A stretch of DNA of 64,000 nt. Source: Microbacterium sp. zg-B96 (GTDB taxonomy: Bacteria > Actinomycetota > Actinomycetes > Actinomycetales > Microbacteriaceae). This document shows, piece by piece, positions 1 to 11,905 of the stretch; the first letter of the stretch is position 1; each line of letters opens with the position of its first letter. Both the position numbers and the translations under genes were made by a program. Under the pieces are notes generated by a model. It was not told the DNA's origin and did no database searches. It saw only the letters and a program-made list of their open reading frames with translations. Location of the stretch: assembly GCF_030246865.1 (NCBI RefSeq), contig NZ_CP126738.1, forward strand, positions 3,224,001 to 3,288,000, in the 5' to 3' direction.

Positions 1-51
1 GTCGGGGCAGCCGGTGCCGGGCGCATGCTGGAGCGTCGGAACCCTGCGTGA
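1..51 (+). CDS. Possible 3' end of an upstream gene (partial)
   Basis: Frame 1 is open from the window edge to a TGA at 49-51 and would end in a short Arg-rich tail. Third positions are GC-rich, as in real genes here. There are only 16 codons, so no family can be named and the other frames cannot be excluded. Confidence 0.25.
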   Translation, partial: VGAAGAGRMLERRNPA

Positions 52-154
52 GAGTGCCGGCCGCGGTTGATCCGGGGACGGTCAGGCCGCAGAATCAAAC
101 GAATCCATCGACGCCGGCGCGATCTGCGCCGAACACAGAGAGGTGCATGCCGAG

Positions 155-1651
155 ATGACTGCAGACGCCATCACCACCGGGGCGCGAACGGGGCTCTACA
201 TCGGAGGCCAGGAACGCTTCACCGACGAGACCCTGTCGATCCCAGACCCGGCCAGACCTGGCTTGATCGTCGGGGAGGCCGCCGCGGCCTCCGCCGACGA
301 CGTGAGCGATGCCGTGGCCGCGGCCAAGGCCGCTCACCCCGCGTGGGAGGCGATGGGCGCGAAGGAGCGCGCGCGACTCATGGCCGACGCCATCGCCGGT
401 ATCGGCGACGACCGCGATGAGGATGCCGCCATCCTGTCGCAGGAGAACGGCAAGGTGCGCTTCGAAGCGTGGGTGGATGCCCTCGTGTTCGAACTGCGCT
501 GGAACCTCGCGCTCATGCTCGCCGACGAGGTCGACGTGCCGCGGACCCTGCCCGTCGTACCAGGCGCCATCCCGGTGTCCACCGAGGTGTCCTACCAGGC
601 GCTCGGCGTGGTCACCGTGATCGTGCCGTTCAACTGGCCGATCGCGATCCTCGGCGCCTCCCTGCCGCACGTGCTGCTGGCCGGGAACACCGCGATCGTG
701 AAGCCCCCGCCGTCGGCGCCGCTGGCCACGACCCGGGTGGTCCAGCGCCTCGCCGAGAAGCTCCCCGCCGGCGTGCTGAACGTCGTGACCGGCCGTGACG
801 AGAACATGACCGGCCTCATCCAGAACACCGACATCGCCAAGGTGTCCTTCACCGGCTCGGTCAACGGCGGCAAGCGGATCATGGAGATGGCGTCCAAGAC
901 CCTCACCCGGGTCATGCTGGAACTCGGCGGCAACGACGCCGCGATCTTCCTGGAGGACGCCGTCATCGACGATGTGCACCTCGACCGGCTCTACGCCGCG
1001 GTGTACGACACCACGGGGCAGATCTGCATGAACGCCAAGCGCGTCTACGTGCACCGTTCGCGGCTGGACGAGCTCGTCGCCGGGCTCACGGCGCGGCTCG
1101 AGAACGTCGTCATCGGCTACGGCCTCGACGAGGGCACCACGATGGGGCCGCTCCACCAGCCGGCGCAGAAGGCGTTCGTCGAGGAGATCATCGCCGAGGC
1201 GAAGGATGCCGGTGCCGACGTCCGCGAATTCGGCGAGCTGCCCGGCGGCGACCTCGCGGGCGGCAACTTCCTGCGGCCCGCGATCGTCGTGGACCCCCCG
1301 CTGGGGCTGCGCGTGGTGACCCAGGAGCAGTTCGGTCCTGTCATCCCGGTGATCCCGTTCGACACCGAGGAGCAGGCCGTACGTCTCGCCAACGACACGT
1401 GGGCCGGGTTGTGCGGGTCGGTGTGGACCGGCAGCCCCACCGCCGCCCACCGCGTCGGCAGCCAGTTGCGCTGCGGATATGTCTGGGTCAACGACCACGG
1501 CGCCACTCGCCTTGACCTGCGTGCACCCTTCGGCGGCATGAAGCAGTCGGGGATGGGACGCGAGCAGGGCATCGACGGAATCCGTTCCTTCCAGGACACC
1601 CGCTCGATCGCCACGATCGACCCCGAGGCCCTGGCCGGCATGGCGCACTGA
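155..1651 (+). CDS. Aldehyde dehydrogenase, probably for an aromatic aldehyde
   Basis: This is an NAD(P)-dependent aldehyde dehydrogenase of about 498 residues, the normal family length. The cofactor-domain motif VPFNWP is present. The general base Glu lies in ELGGND near residue 256 and the catalytic Cys in GQICMN near residue 291. A GTG at 143 is in frame, but GAGAGG at 138-143 fits the ATG at 155 better. It precedes metF and an aromatic O-demethylase, so oxidation of vanillin- or syringaldehyde-like substrates to the acid is plausible. The substrate is inferred from context only. Confidence 0.85.
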   Translation: MTADAITTGARTGLYIGGQERFTDETLSIPDPARPGLIVGEAAAASADDVSDAVAAAKAAHPAWEAMGAKERARLMADAIAGIGDDRDEDAAILSQENGKVRFEAWVDALVFELRWNLALMLADEVDVPRTLPVVPGAIPVSTEVSYQALGVVTVIVPFNWPIAILGASLPHVLLAGNTAIVKPPPSAPLATTRVVQRLAEKLPAGVLNVVTGRDENMTGLIQNTDIAKVSFTGSVNGGKRIMEMASKTLTRVMLELGGNDAAIFLEDAVIDDVHLDRLYAAVYDTTGQICMNAKRVYVHRSRLDELVAGLTARLENVVIGYGLDEGTTMGPLHQPAQKAFVEEIIAEAKDAGADVREFGELPGGDLAGGNFLRPAIVVDPPLGLRVVTQEQFGPVIPVIPFDTEEQAVRLANDTWAGLCGSVWTGSPTAAHRVGSQLRCGYVWVNDHGATRLDLRAPFGGMKQSGMGREQGIDGIRSFQDTRSIATIDPEALAGMAH

Positions 1652-1666
1652 CCGACAGGCGCGCAT

Positions 1667-1698
1667 GACGGGGTCCGGCCGAAGCGGCGGACCCCGTC
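1667..1698 (+). terminator. Stem-loop after the aldehyde dehydrogenase
   Basis: GACGGGGTCC at 1667-1676 pairs perfectly with GGACCCCGTC at 1689-1698 around a 12-base loop, 15 bases after the stop codon. There is no clear T tract. Confidence 0.6.
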
Positions 1699-1733
1699 AC
1701 GGTGCCTCACGGGTTCGCGCAGTACCTCTTGCC

Positions 1734-1755
1734 ATTACCTATCACCATAGGTAAT
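1734..1755. promoter_or_regulatory. Palindromic operator candidate upstream of metF
   Basis: This is a perfect inverted repeat, ATTACCTAT-N4-ATAGGTAAT, 55 bases before the metF start. It is AT-rich in a GC-rich background, as expected of a repressor site. A related sequence (TTACCT-N4-CCATAG at 17555-17570) lies between the third O-demethylase and galB. The PadR regulator encoded in the same operon is the obvious candidate ligand, but this is inference. Confidence 0.6.
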
Positions 1756-1810
1756 CTGCATCTCGGAGGTGCAATGATGCCCTCTCCCTGAGAGGAAAGG
1801 ACCTCGATCA

Positions 1811-5021
<3,211 letters not shown>

Positions 5022-5061
5022 ATCGTCGCCACCGGCATCCACCGGTAATCTCGGCAGACGG

Positions 5062-5088
5062 TCGGCGGCGAGCACGCGACGCCGCCGA
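5062..5088 (+). promoter_or_regulatory. Intercistronic stem-loop before padR
   Basis: TCGGCGGCG at 5062-5070 pairs with CGCCGCCGA at 5080-5088 around a 9-base loop, directly before the GAAGGAGGG ribosome binding site of the PadR gene. It could attenuate the operon or modulate PadR translation. Confidence 0.5.
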
Positions 5089-5101
5089 AGGAGGGAATCC
5101 G

Positions 5102-5704
5102 ATGAGTCTGCGCTACGCCCTGCTCGCACTGGTGCGGGTGGGCCCGCAGTCCGGCTACGACCTGCAGAAGCAGTTCTCGGTGTCAGTCGGTCACCTCTGG
5201 CATGCTCCGGACTCGCAGATCTATCCGGAGCTTCGGAAGATGGAGGGCGAAGGGCTCATCCTCGGTGAGGAGCAGGCACGCGGGGAGCGTGGCATGCGGC
5301 GGATGTACCACGTCACCCCCGCCGGCGACCAGGCGTTCCTGGACTGGATGGCATCGCCGCCGGAGTATCAGCGGGTGCGCGATCCTGCTCACCTTCGCGC
5401 CGCGTATCTGGAGTCGGCGACACCCGACCAGGCCCGCGCCTTCCTACGCGCGCACATCGCGCAGTGGGAGGGCGAGCTGGAGCAGTGGGAGGGTGAGATC
5501 CGCCGCATCGACGCCGTCGACAATCCCATGCTGCGGCGCCGACTTGCCGTCACGGCCGAAGCCGATCGGGAACGCACGATCGCGTACAAGCGGTTCGCCT
5601 ATGAGGGTCTCGTCGAGCGTGCGCTCGGCGAGATCCAGTGGGCACGACATGGGCTCGACCTCGTCGAGCACCTCGAACCCCCGGAGGGCTCCCGCAGACG
5701 ATGA
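5102..5704 (+). CDS. PadR family transcriptional regulator
   Basis: The 200-residue protein begins LRYALLALVRVGPQSGYDL, the typical PadR winged helix, with the wing RGMRRMYHVTPAG near residue 60-75. It ends in a long helical dimerisation domain rich in Trp and Glu. PadR repressors commonly respond to phenolic acids. It sits inside the demethylation operon, 80 bases after copy 1, and its stop overlaps the folE start (ATGA). The palindrome at 1734-1755 is a plausible operator. The ligand is not deducible. Confidence 0.88.
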   Translation: MSLRYALLALVRVGPQSGYDLQKQFSVSVGHLWHAPDSQIYPELRKMEGEGLILGEEQARGERGMRRMYHVTPAGDQAFLDWMASPPEYQRVRDPAHLRAAYLESATPDQARAFLRAHIAQWEGELEQWEGEIRRIDAVDNPMLRRRLAVTAEADRERTIAYKRFAYEGLVERALGEIQWARHGLDLVEHLEPPEGSRRR

Positions 5705-6285
5705 CATCTTCCGCAGTTCAGACCTCCCGTGATCGCGCGGTTGCCGCCGTGCGCGAACTCCTGCTCGCGGTGGGCGAGGACGCCGATCGCTTGGGCTTGC
5801 TGCGCACACCCGAACGCGTCGCCGACCTCGTGCTCGACCTGTTCTCGGGGCTCGGCGTCGACCCCGCATCCGCACTCGGTGTTCCTGTCGCGCTCACCGA
5901 GAACGAGCACCCCGGCGAACTGGTGGGCGTGACCGGCATCCCGTTCCGCTCGATCTGCGAGCATCACCTGCTGCCGTTCGACGGGACGGCGGACGTGTAC
6001 TACGCGCCGAGCCGTCACATCGCCGGACTCAGCCGCGTCGCCGCCCTCGTCGAGGTCGCCGCCAAGCGCCCCCAGCTGCAGGAGCGACTCGGGCAGCAGA
6101 TCGCGGACGCCCTGATGACGGTGCTGCAGCCGCACGGTGTCGCCGTCCGCATCGAGGCGACCCATGGCTGTGTCGCACACCTGCAGCCCAACGCCGCGGC
6201 ATCCAGGGCGGTCACGGTCGCGACCGTCGGTGTGATCCCCGACGCAACCTGGCGGCTGGCGCGCCGCGAGACTCCTTTGTCCTGA
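5701..6285 (+). CDS. folE: GTP cyclohydrolase I, atypical
   Basis: FolE makes 7,8-dihydroneopterin triphosphate, the first step to folate. The protein has 194 residues, a normal length, with the zinc and substrate motif CEHHLLPFDG and a later THGC. The usual MxMRGV segment after that Cys is replaced by VAHLQPNAAAS, so it is a divergent member. Its ATG overlaps the padR stop. Its place in the operon suggests extra THF supply for O-demethylation, possibly beside a housekeeping folE elsewhere. Confidence 0.82.
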   Translation: MTSSAVQTSRDRAVAAVRELLLAVGEDADRLGLLRTPERVADLVLDLFSGLGVDPASALGVPVALTENEHPGELVGVTGIPFRSICEHHLLPFDGTADVYYAPSRHIAGLSRVAALVEVAAKRPQLQERLGQQIADALMTVLQPHGVAVRIEATHGCVAHLQPNAAASRAVTVATVGVIPDATWRLARRETPLS

Positions 6286-6319
6286 ACTCCCCCGCGGTGG
6301 GGGCGGTGGCGGATTGGCG

Positions 6320-6336
6320 CGAAAATCGGCGACAAT
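6320..6336 (-). promoter_or_regulatory. Operator-like motif upstream of the GntR gene
   Basis: Read on the minus strand this is ATTGTCGCCGATTTTCG, matching 14 of 17 positions of the motif at 11889-11905 that overlaps the liv promoter. It lies 48 bases before the GntR start. Autoregulation is inferred. Confidence 0.5.
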
Positions 6337-6384
6337 AGTGCCGACGATCCCCCAGCTCCGCCGGGGTCGAGAGAGTTGGCGCCC

Positions 6385-7044
6385 ATGACACTCCCGCCCG
6401 CCGCCCGAGCCATCGACCCCAGCGCGCGAACCGACATCGCACAGCAGATCCGGGACGCCATCCTCGGCGGCGAGTTCGCGCCGCACCAGCGGCTGATCGA
6501 GGCGGATCTGAGTGAACGATTCCACGCAACCCGGGCAGCGGTCCGCACGGCGCTGCTGACTCTCGAGAACGAGGGGCTGGTCGAGCGCCTGCCCAACCGC
6601 GGCGCCCGCGTGCGGGCCATCAGCATCGAGGAGGCCGTCGAGATCGTCGAGGTGCGCGCGGGGCTGGAGTCGCTGTGCGCCCGCCGTGCCGCGGAGAGCA
6701 TCGACGACGACGGCATCGCAGTGCTTCGCGACCTGCGCGCCAGGATCGAGCAGGCGGTCGCGTCGGGAGATCTGGTGGAGTACTCGCGCCTGAACCAGGA
6801 GATGGACCGGCAGCTGCGGGCACTCAGCGGTCACGCCACCGCCGCGCAGCTGCTCGAGCGCCTGCGGGCGCAGTCGGCCCGGCATCAGTTCCGCCTCGCG
6901 TTCGCCCCCGGCAGGGCGGCCCAGTCGCTGCCGGAGCACATCGCGATCATCGACGCCGTGATCGCGCGGGATCCGGATGCCGCCGAGGCGGCGACCCGCG
7001 CGCATCTCGCGGGGATCGTGGCGTTCTTGCGCAGCCTGGCGTGA
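6385..7044 (+). CDS. GntR family regulator, FadR/FCD type
   Basis: The 219-residue protein has an N-terminal winged helix (QQIRDAILGGEFAPHQRL, then LSERFHATRAAVRTAL and a GLVERLPNRGARVR wing). The C-terminal helical FCD domain binds effector acids, with metal-ligand-like His in GHATAAQ and EHIAIIDA. The ATG at 6385 is preferred over an in-frame TTG at 6376 because GAGAG lies just upstream. It is convergent with the Liv transporter operon, and shared motifs suggest it controls that operon. The inducer is probably an aromatic acid or intermediate, by analogy with VanR-type regulators. Confidence 0.88.
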   Translation: MTLPPAARAIDPSARTDIAQQIRDAILGGEFAPHQRLIEADLSERFHATRAAVRTALLTLENEGLVERLPNRGARVRAISIEEAVEIVEVRAGLESLCARRAAESIDDDGIAVLRDLRARIEQAVASGDLVEYSRLNQEMDRQLRALSGHATAAQLLERLRAQSARHQFRLAFAPGRAAQSLPEHIAIIDAVIARDPDAAEAATRAHLAGIVAFLRSLA

Positions 7045-7063
7045 CCTGAGGCCGACATGCGAA

Positions 7064-7092
7064 CGGCGGCCCGACTGTGGGTCAGGCCGCCG
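7064..7092. terminator. Bidirectional terminator between gntR and the binding-protein gene
   Basis: CGGCGGCC at 7064-7071 pairs with GGCCGCCG at 7085-7092 around a 13-base loop. It lies between convergent genes, 20 bases after the gntR stop. Confidence 0.6.
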
Positions 7093-7110
7093 CCGCGGAT
7101 CGACGCGAGG

Positions 7111-8379
7111 TCAGCCGAAGGCCTCGACCGTGTCGTAACCCTTGCCGTTGTACTTCTGGACGACCACGCTCGACACGGCAGGCTGACCGTCCACCGTGGT
7201 GTCCACCGCGGTGCCCTCGAGCATGAGCGGCGCCTGGAAGTCGGTGATGGAGCGCAGCGCCGTCATGAAGTTCTCGCGCGTCGGCTCGGTCATCTCCATG
7301 AACGCCTGCTCGAGCGTCGCTCCGACCATGTAGCTCCACATGCAGTGCGGGAACGCGGGCATGTCCTGGTAGTCCGCGTACTCCTTGAGGCTCGCGAGGA
7401 ACGTCTGCACGTCCTCGTCCTCGGCGAATGCCGGGCTGGCGGGCGCCTTGGAGAACGACACCGAGTACACCCCGGGGAACGCCTCCGCCCCACCCGGCTG
7501 CAGGATCGCGACCGGGCTGGAGGTGTTCGACGGCAGGAACCAGCTCGGTGTCCAGTTCAGCTGCTGCGCCTTCTGCAGCGACGAGATCACCAGCGGCGTG
7601 ATCGACATGGCGTTGAAGAACACGTCAGCGCCGGATGCCGCGAGCTCGGTCAGCTGGCCGTCCACCGCCGTGTCGGTCGCCTCGTATGTGAGCTCCTCGA
7701 CGATCTCGATGTTGTCCGCTCCCTCGACGGCCTCCTTGAAGCCCTCGACGTACCCCGCGCCGAAATCGTCGTTCTGCGAGAGGATCGCCACCTTGTGATC
7801 TTCGCCGGATGCCGCCAGCAGCTCACCGAACGCCAGCCCTTCGTTCTGGTAGATCGGCACAAAACCGAGCTGCCACGGGCTTTCCTCGGTGTTGCTGAAG
7901 ATCGGGTCGCCCGTCATGACGAGCACCTGCGGCACCTCGTCGGCGATTGCCGCCTCCAGATAGGCGCGGTTGGTCGGGGTTCCCAGCCCCGAGGTCATCG
8001 CGAAGACGCTGTCCTTGAGCTGGTCGTAGTTGGCCTTGGCCTTCTGCGGGTCATACGCGTCGTCGAGCGCCTCGATCTCGACGGTGCGGGTGGTGCCGTC
8101 GCCGAACTCGATGCCGCCGGCGGCGTTGCGCTCGCCGAAGTAGGCGGTGATTCCGGCGACGGTGCAGGTGCCGGGTCCGGCGGTGGCACCGCTGAGCGGG
8201 GTGGTGATGCCGAGCGAGATCGAGCTGTCCGTGATGCCGGGGCTCGCCTCCCCGCCGCCGTCGGTGGCATCCGTTCCCCCGCCGTCGCCGCCGCGGGCGC
8301 AGCCGGCGAGCGTCAACGCGAGCGCGGAGCCGAGGGCGACGATGCCCACGATGTTCCGGTGTCTCTTGCTCATGTTCAT
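7111..8379 (-). CDS. Liv-type ABC transporter substrate-binding lipoprotein
   Basis: The 422-residue protein starts with a signal peptide ending in the lipobox LAGC near residue 26, followed by a Gly/Asp-rich tether and a type I periplasmic-binding fold (ISLGITTPLSGA, DDAYDPQKAKANYDQL). The family captures branched-chain amino acids, amides or aromatic acids. It is the last gene of the livGFHM operon, and its ATG overlaps the livM stop. The location between O-demethylase genes suggests a methoxylated aromatic acid or its breakdown product as ligand. This is inference. Confidence 0.9.
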   Translation of the reverse strand: MNMSKRHRNIVGIVALGSALALTLAGCARGGDGGGTDATDGGGEASPGITDSSISLGITTPLSGATAGPGTCTVAGITAYFGERNAAGGIEFGDGTTRTVEIEALDDAYDPQKAKANYDQLKDSVFAMTSGLGTPTNRAYLEAAIADEVPQVLVMTGDPIFSNTEESPWQLGFVPIYQNEGLAFGELLAASGEDHKVAILSQNDDFGAGYVEGFKEAVEGADNIEIVEELTYEATDTAVDGQLTELAASGADVFFNAMSITPLVISSLQKAQQLNWTPSWFLPSNTSSPVAILQPGGAEAFPGVYSVSFSKAPASPAFAEDEDVQTFLASLKEYADYQDMPAFPHCMWSYMVGATLEQAFMEMTEPTRENFMTALRSITDFQAPLMLEGTAVDTTVDGQPAVSSVVVQKYNGKGYDTVEAFG

Positions 8380-9443
8380 GACTGATCGTGCCTCTCTGTT
8401 TGGGTTCCCTTCGGCGCGACGGGCGTCGGGACGTCCGCACTCGAAGTGGCTGATGCGCGCCCTCGATGCTCGCCGCCGCCGCGCCGGCGGCGCAGGCGAC
8501 GCAGGCGCGCGGGGAGGGAGGCGAGCCCACCGGGGAGCAGGAAGAGCACGAGCAGGAGCAGTGCGCCCTGCAGCACGGCGGTGAGGTTCGGGTCCACGGT
8601 GTTCGTCAGCTGCGGTGCCAGCACGTAGTAGGCCCCGCCGAGGAGCGATCCGACGATGCTGCCCGCCCCGCCGATGACCATCGCGGCCAGCAGTTGGATG
8701 GAGTGACCGAAGCTCATGGTCTCCGGCGAGGTGTACTGCACGACGACCATGTAGAGGAATCCGCTCACGCCGCCGATGAGTGAGGCGATCGTGAAGGCGA
8801 GCACTTTGAATCGGTAGGGAGAGATGCCCATCGACGAGGCGACCGCCTCGTTCTCCTTGACGATCGCGAACGCTCGGCCGTACTTGCCGCTTACGAGGTT
8901 GCGGGTGAGCAGGAACACGATCCCGCCGATCAGGATGACGATGTACAGCTGCCACTGGTCGTCGTACAGTCCGGTCCACTCCGGCGCGTCGGAGAAGCGA
9001 GCGGAGGTGCCCTGCGACCCGCCGGTGAATTCCGCCAGACGCTTCGCCAGCGGCACCCCCACGATCGGCAGGGCGATCGTGACCATCGCGATCGCCAGGC
9101 CCCCGAGGCGAGCCGCCGCCAGCGCGATCAGCAGACCCACGACGGCGGGCACGAGCACACTCGCGAGGAACACGACGATGATGTTCCAGTCGTTGTTCAC
9201 GCCGTAGGCGGTGATGTAGGCGCCGAGCCCGACGAAGAAGATCTGACCGAGGGACACCTGGCCGGTGTAGCCCATCACGACGTTCAGCCCCAGCACGGCC
9301 ACGGCGAAGACGCCGATGCGGGCGAGGGTCTGGTTGGCGAACTCGGGAAGGGCCAGCGGCAGCACCAGCACGACGGCGACCACGACGAGAGCGATGAGCA
9401 CCCGCACCCATCGCCGGGAGAGGAAATCAGACGAGGCAGACAT
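8376..9443 (-). CDS. livM: Branched-chain-type ABC transporter permease, LivM
   Basis: The 355-residue integral membrane protein shows many hydrophobic helices and family motifs GYTGQVSLGQIFFVGLGAY and SPETMSFGHSIQLLAAM. A basic, disordered C-terminal tail begins RLRRLRRRRGGG. The ATG at 9443 overlaps the livH stop by one base, and its own stop overlaps the binding-protein start. It forms the membrane channel with LivH. Confidence 0.92.
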   Translation of the reverse strand: MSASSDFLSRRWVRVLIALVVVAVVLVLPLALPEFANQTLARIGVFAVAVLGLNVVMGYTGQVSLGQIFFVGLGAYITAYGVNNDWNIIVVFLASVLVPAVVGLLIALAAARLGGLAIAMVTIALPIVGVPLAKRLAEFTGGSQGTSARFSDAPEWTGLYDDQWQLYIVILIGGIVFLLTRNLVSGKYGRAFAIVKENEAVASSMGISPYRFKVLAFTIASLIGGVSGFLYMVVVQYTSPETMSFGHSIQLLAAMVIGGAGSIVGSLLGGAYYVLAPQLTNTVDPNLTAVLQGALLLLVLFLLPGGLASLPARLRRLRRRRGGGEHRGRASATSSADVPTPVAPKGTQTERHDQS

Positions 9444-10324
9444 CAGACGCGCACCACCGATTTCCGGCCGAACAAGCCCTGCGGCCTCACGATCAGCACG
9501 ATGAAGATGAGGATGAACGGCACCGCGACCTTCAGGTCGTAGCCGATGAAGGGGATGTACACCGCGGCGAGGTTCTCCAGGACGCCGATGAGCCACGCGG
9601 CGATCACGACGCCGATGGGGCTCGACATGCCACCCAGGATGACGGCGGCCAGTGCGTAGACCAGCGCAGTGTCCATCATCCCCGGGGTCAGCGTCAGCTG
9701 CGGGGCGATGAGGGCCCCCGCCACCGCGCCCAGACATGCGGCAAGACCCCAGCCGACCATCAGCAGGCGGCCCACGGGCAGTCCCGAGAGTGCGGCGGAC
9801 TGTGGGTTGATCGCGACGGCGCGCAGGGCCAGCCCCAGCTTCGTGCCGAGGAACAGCCCCTGCAGCAGGATCATGATCGCGATGATCACGAGCGTGGTGC
9901 CGATGGAGCGGATGCTGACCGAGGCGCCGAGCACCGAGATGGTGTCCAGGGAAAACAGCGACGGGAACTGCTGGTTGTTGTACGTGAACAGCCACCCGCA
10001 GATGCCGGTGATCAAGGTGAGCAGTCCGATCGTGACCACGACCGCGGTGTCGGGGTCGCCGCGTTCGAAGCGTCGCATGAGGTACCGCTCGATGAGCGCC
10101 CCCAACGCGAACGACAGGGCGATCGAGATCAGGATCGCGAGGATCAACGGCACACCGAGCCCGGTGAACCACCACGCGATGTACGCGGAGAGCACTGCCA
10201 TACCGCCCTGCGCGAAGTTGATCAGCCCGGTGGCCTGGTTCACGAGCACGATGGCCAGGGCGAGCGCGGCATACACCGAGCCGAGCGAGAGTCCGTCGAC
10301 CACGAGTTGGATGAAGGTCCCCAT
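9443..10324 (-). CDS. livH: Branched-chain-type ABC transporter permease, LivH
   Basis: The 293-residue permease starts QLVVDGLSLGSVYAALALA and carries NFAQGGMAVLSAY and GGMSSPIGVVIAA, typical of LivH. It starts two bases after the livF stop and overlaps livM by one base, so the operon is tightly coupled. Confidence 0.92.
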   Translation of the reverse strand: MGTFIQLVVDGLSLGSVYAALALAIVLVNQATGLINFAQGGMAVLSAYIAWWFTGLGVPLILAILISIALSFALGALIERYLMRRFERGDPDTAVVVTIGLLTLITGICGWLFTYNNQQFPSLFSLDTISVLGASVSIRSIGTTLVIIAIMILLQGLFLGTKLGLALRAVAINPQSAALSGLPVGRLLMVGWGLAACLGAVAGALIAPQLTLTPGMMDTALVYALAAVILGGMSSPIGVVIAAWLIGVLENLAAVYIPFIGYDLKVAVPFILIFIVLIVRPQGLFGRKSVVRV

Positions 10325-10326
10325 CG

Positions 10327-11046
10327 TCAGCCCCCCAGGTAGGCGCGTCGGATCTCGTCCATGCCTTTGAGCTCGGCCGAGGTGCCGGTGAGGGCGTTGT
10401 GCCCGGTCTCGAGCACCGTCGCGGTGTCGACCAGACGGAAGGCGAGGTTGGCGTTCTGCTCGACCACGAGCATCGCGATCCCCGACTCCTGCCGGAGGCG
10501 CGCGATCGCGTCGTAGACGTTCTTCGCGGTGGACGGGGCCAACCCCAGCGACGCCTCGTCGAGCAGCATGAGTCGGGGCTTTGCCATCACCCCGCGCGCG
10601 ACGGCGAGCATCTGCTGCTCACCGCCGGACAACGCGGAGGCATGCGAACGGATGCGCTCCCGCAGGTTCGGGAACAGGTCCAGGCAGTACTCGACGTCGG
10701 CCTCGATGCCTTTGCGGTCCTTGCGCTGGTAGGCGCCCACGCGCAGGTTCTCCCGCACCGTGAGGCCGCCGAGCGTCCCCCGCCCCTCCGGGACATGCGC
10801 GATCCCGTAGGACGCCACCCGGTCCGGACGTCGCCCGCGGATCTCCTTGCCGTCGAAGCGGATGCTGCCGCCCGCGCGCACGGTGCCGCTGATGGCACGG
10901 AGGGTCGTGGTCTTCCCGGCGCCGTTGGCTCCGAGAATGCCGACCGCGCCGCCCTCGGGCACCGTCAGCGACACTCCGTCGAGCACCTGCACCGGCCCGT
11001 AGAACGCCGTGACGTTCTCGAGTTCAAGCAACGTCATCGACGGCAT
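10327..11046 (-). CDS. livF: ABC transporter ATPase, LivF
   Basis: The 239-residue ATPase has Walker A GANGAGKTTTLRA, signature LSGGEQQMLAVARG, Walker B LMLLDEASLGLAP and a VVEQNANLA H-loop region. A second in-frame ATG four codons in (11037) is an equally good start. It overlaps the end of livG. Confidence 0.92.
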   Translation of the reverse strand: MPSMTLLELENVTAFYGPVQVLDGVSLTVPEGGAVGILGANGAGKTTTLRAISGTVRAGGSIRFDGKEIRGRRPDRVASYGIAHVPEGRGTLGGLTVRENLRVGAYQRKDRKGIEADVEYCLDLFPNLRERIRSHASALSGGEQQMLAVARGVMAKPRLMLLDEASLGLAPSTAKNVYDAIARLRQESGIAMLVVEQNANLAFRLVDTATVLETGHNALTGTSAELKGMDEIRRAYLGG

Positions 11047-11803
11047 CCTTCCCGATGTAGGCCTCGATGACCCGCGGATCCGACTGTGCCTGGGCGGCCG
11101 TGCCCTCCATGAGCTTGCTGCCGTGATCGAGCACCACCACCCGGTCGGTCAGCGCGGCGATGAGGCCCATGTGGTGCTCGACGATCACGACGGTGATGTC
11201 GTCGTCGCGGATCGCGCGGACGGACGCGATGAGCTGTTCGACCTCGGTGTGCGGCAGCCCCGCCGCCGGCTCGTCCAGCAGCAGCAGGCTGGGGCGCGAC
11301 AGCAGTGCACGGCACAGTTCGATGCCCTTGTGCAGGCCGTGCGACAGCTCATCGGCGGGCAGATCCGTCGCCCACCCGAGGCCGTGGCGCTCGAGCAGTT
11401 CCAGCGCCTCGCTCCGGCGCTGCCGTTCGGACCGCACCGTCGCCGGCATCCGGACGGACCAGCTCAGGGGCCCGCCCGGCAGCCGGGTGTGGGCGCCGAG
11501 CAGGACGTTCTCGAGCACGCTGGAGTGCAGCTGCAGGGCCGGATGCTGGAACGTGCGGGCCAGGCCCCGCCGCGCGAGGTTCGCGGGCGTGGCACCCAGC
11601 ATCTCCTCGCCGTCGATGGTGATCGAACCGGACCCCGGCCGGTAGTGACCGCTGATGCAGTTGAACAGGGAGGTCTTGCCTGCTCCGTTGGGACCCACCA
11701 GCCCGAAGATCTCCCCCGGCTCGACCGTGAACCCCACATCGCGCAGAACCGAGATGCCGCCGAAGCGGAGGTTGACGTCTCGCAGAGTCAGCCGAGCTGC
11801 CAT
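11024..11803 (-). CDS. livG: ABC transporter ATPase, LivG
   Basis: The 259-residue ATPase has Walker A GPNGAGKTSLFNC, Walker B LLLLDEPAAGLPHTE and a VIVEHHMGLIAAL motif. The family signature is modified (ELSHGLHKGIELCRALL in place of LSGGQQ), as is common in LivG. ATG 11803 follows AAAGG at a better distance than the in-frame GTG at 11809. It is the first gene of a five-gene importer operon divergent from O-demethylase copy 2. Confidence 0.92.
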   Translation of the reverse strand: MAARLTLRDVNLRFGGISVLRDVGFTVEPGEIFGLVGPNGAGKTSLFNCISGHYRPGSGSITIDGEEMLGATPANLARRGLARTFQHPALQLHSSVLENVLLGAHTRLPGGPLSWSVRMPATVRSERQRRSEALELLERHGLGWATDLPADELSHGLHKGIELCRALLSRPSLLLLDEPAAGLPHTEVEQLIASVRAIRDDDITVVIVEHHMGLIAALTDRVVVLDHGSKLMEGTAAQAQSDPRVIEAYIGKDAVDDVA

Positions 11804-11867
11804 GCTCACCTTTCGCCGTCGTTGCTGCGTTGCACGCGACGCGAGGCGAATCCGCCCCGCTTTTGGG

Positions 11868-11896
11868 ACGGTACGGATTCACGTTGAAATTGTCAA
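11868..11896 (-). promoter_or_regulatory. Promoter of the livGFHM operon
   Basis: On the minus strand a perfect -35 TTGACA (11896-11891) is followed after 17 bases by TACCGT (11873-11868). The -35 box is embedded in the operator-like motif at 11882-11905. Confidence 0.65.
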
Positions 11897-11905
11897 CGAT
11901 TTTGG
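11882..11905. promoter_or_regulatory. Operator candidate between livG and O-demethylase copy 2
   Basis: CGTTGA-N5-TCAACG (11882-11898) is a perfect inverted repeat covering the livG -35 box. The overlapping ATTGTCAACGATTTTGG (11889-11905) matches 14 of 17 bases of the site upstream of the GntR gene. Regulation of both divergent transcripts by that GntR protein is inferred. Confidence 0.55.

Noticed and set aside
95..1666. Long antisense frame opposite the aldehyde dehydrogenase
   Set aside because: It is a GC-rich shadow with His/Arg/Gly-rich composition and no domain. Similar shadows lie opposite most genes here.
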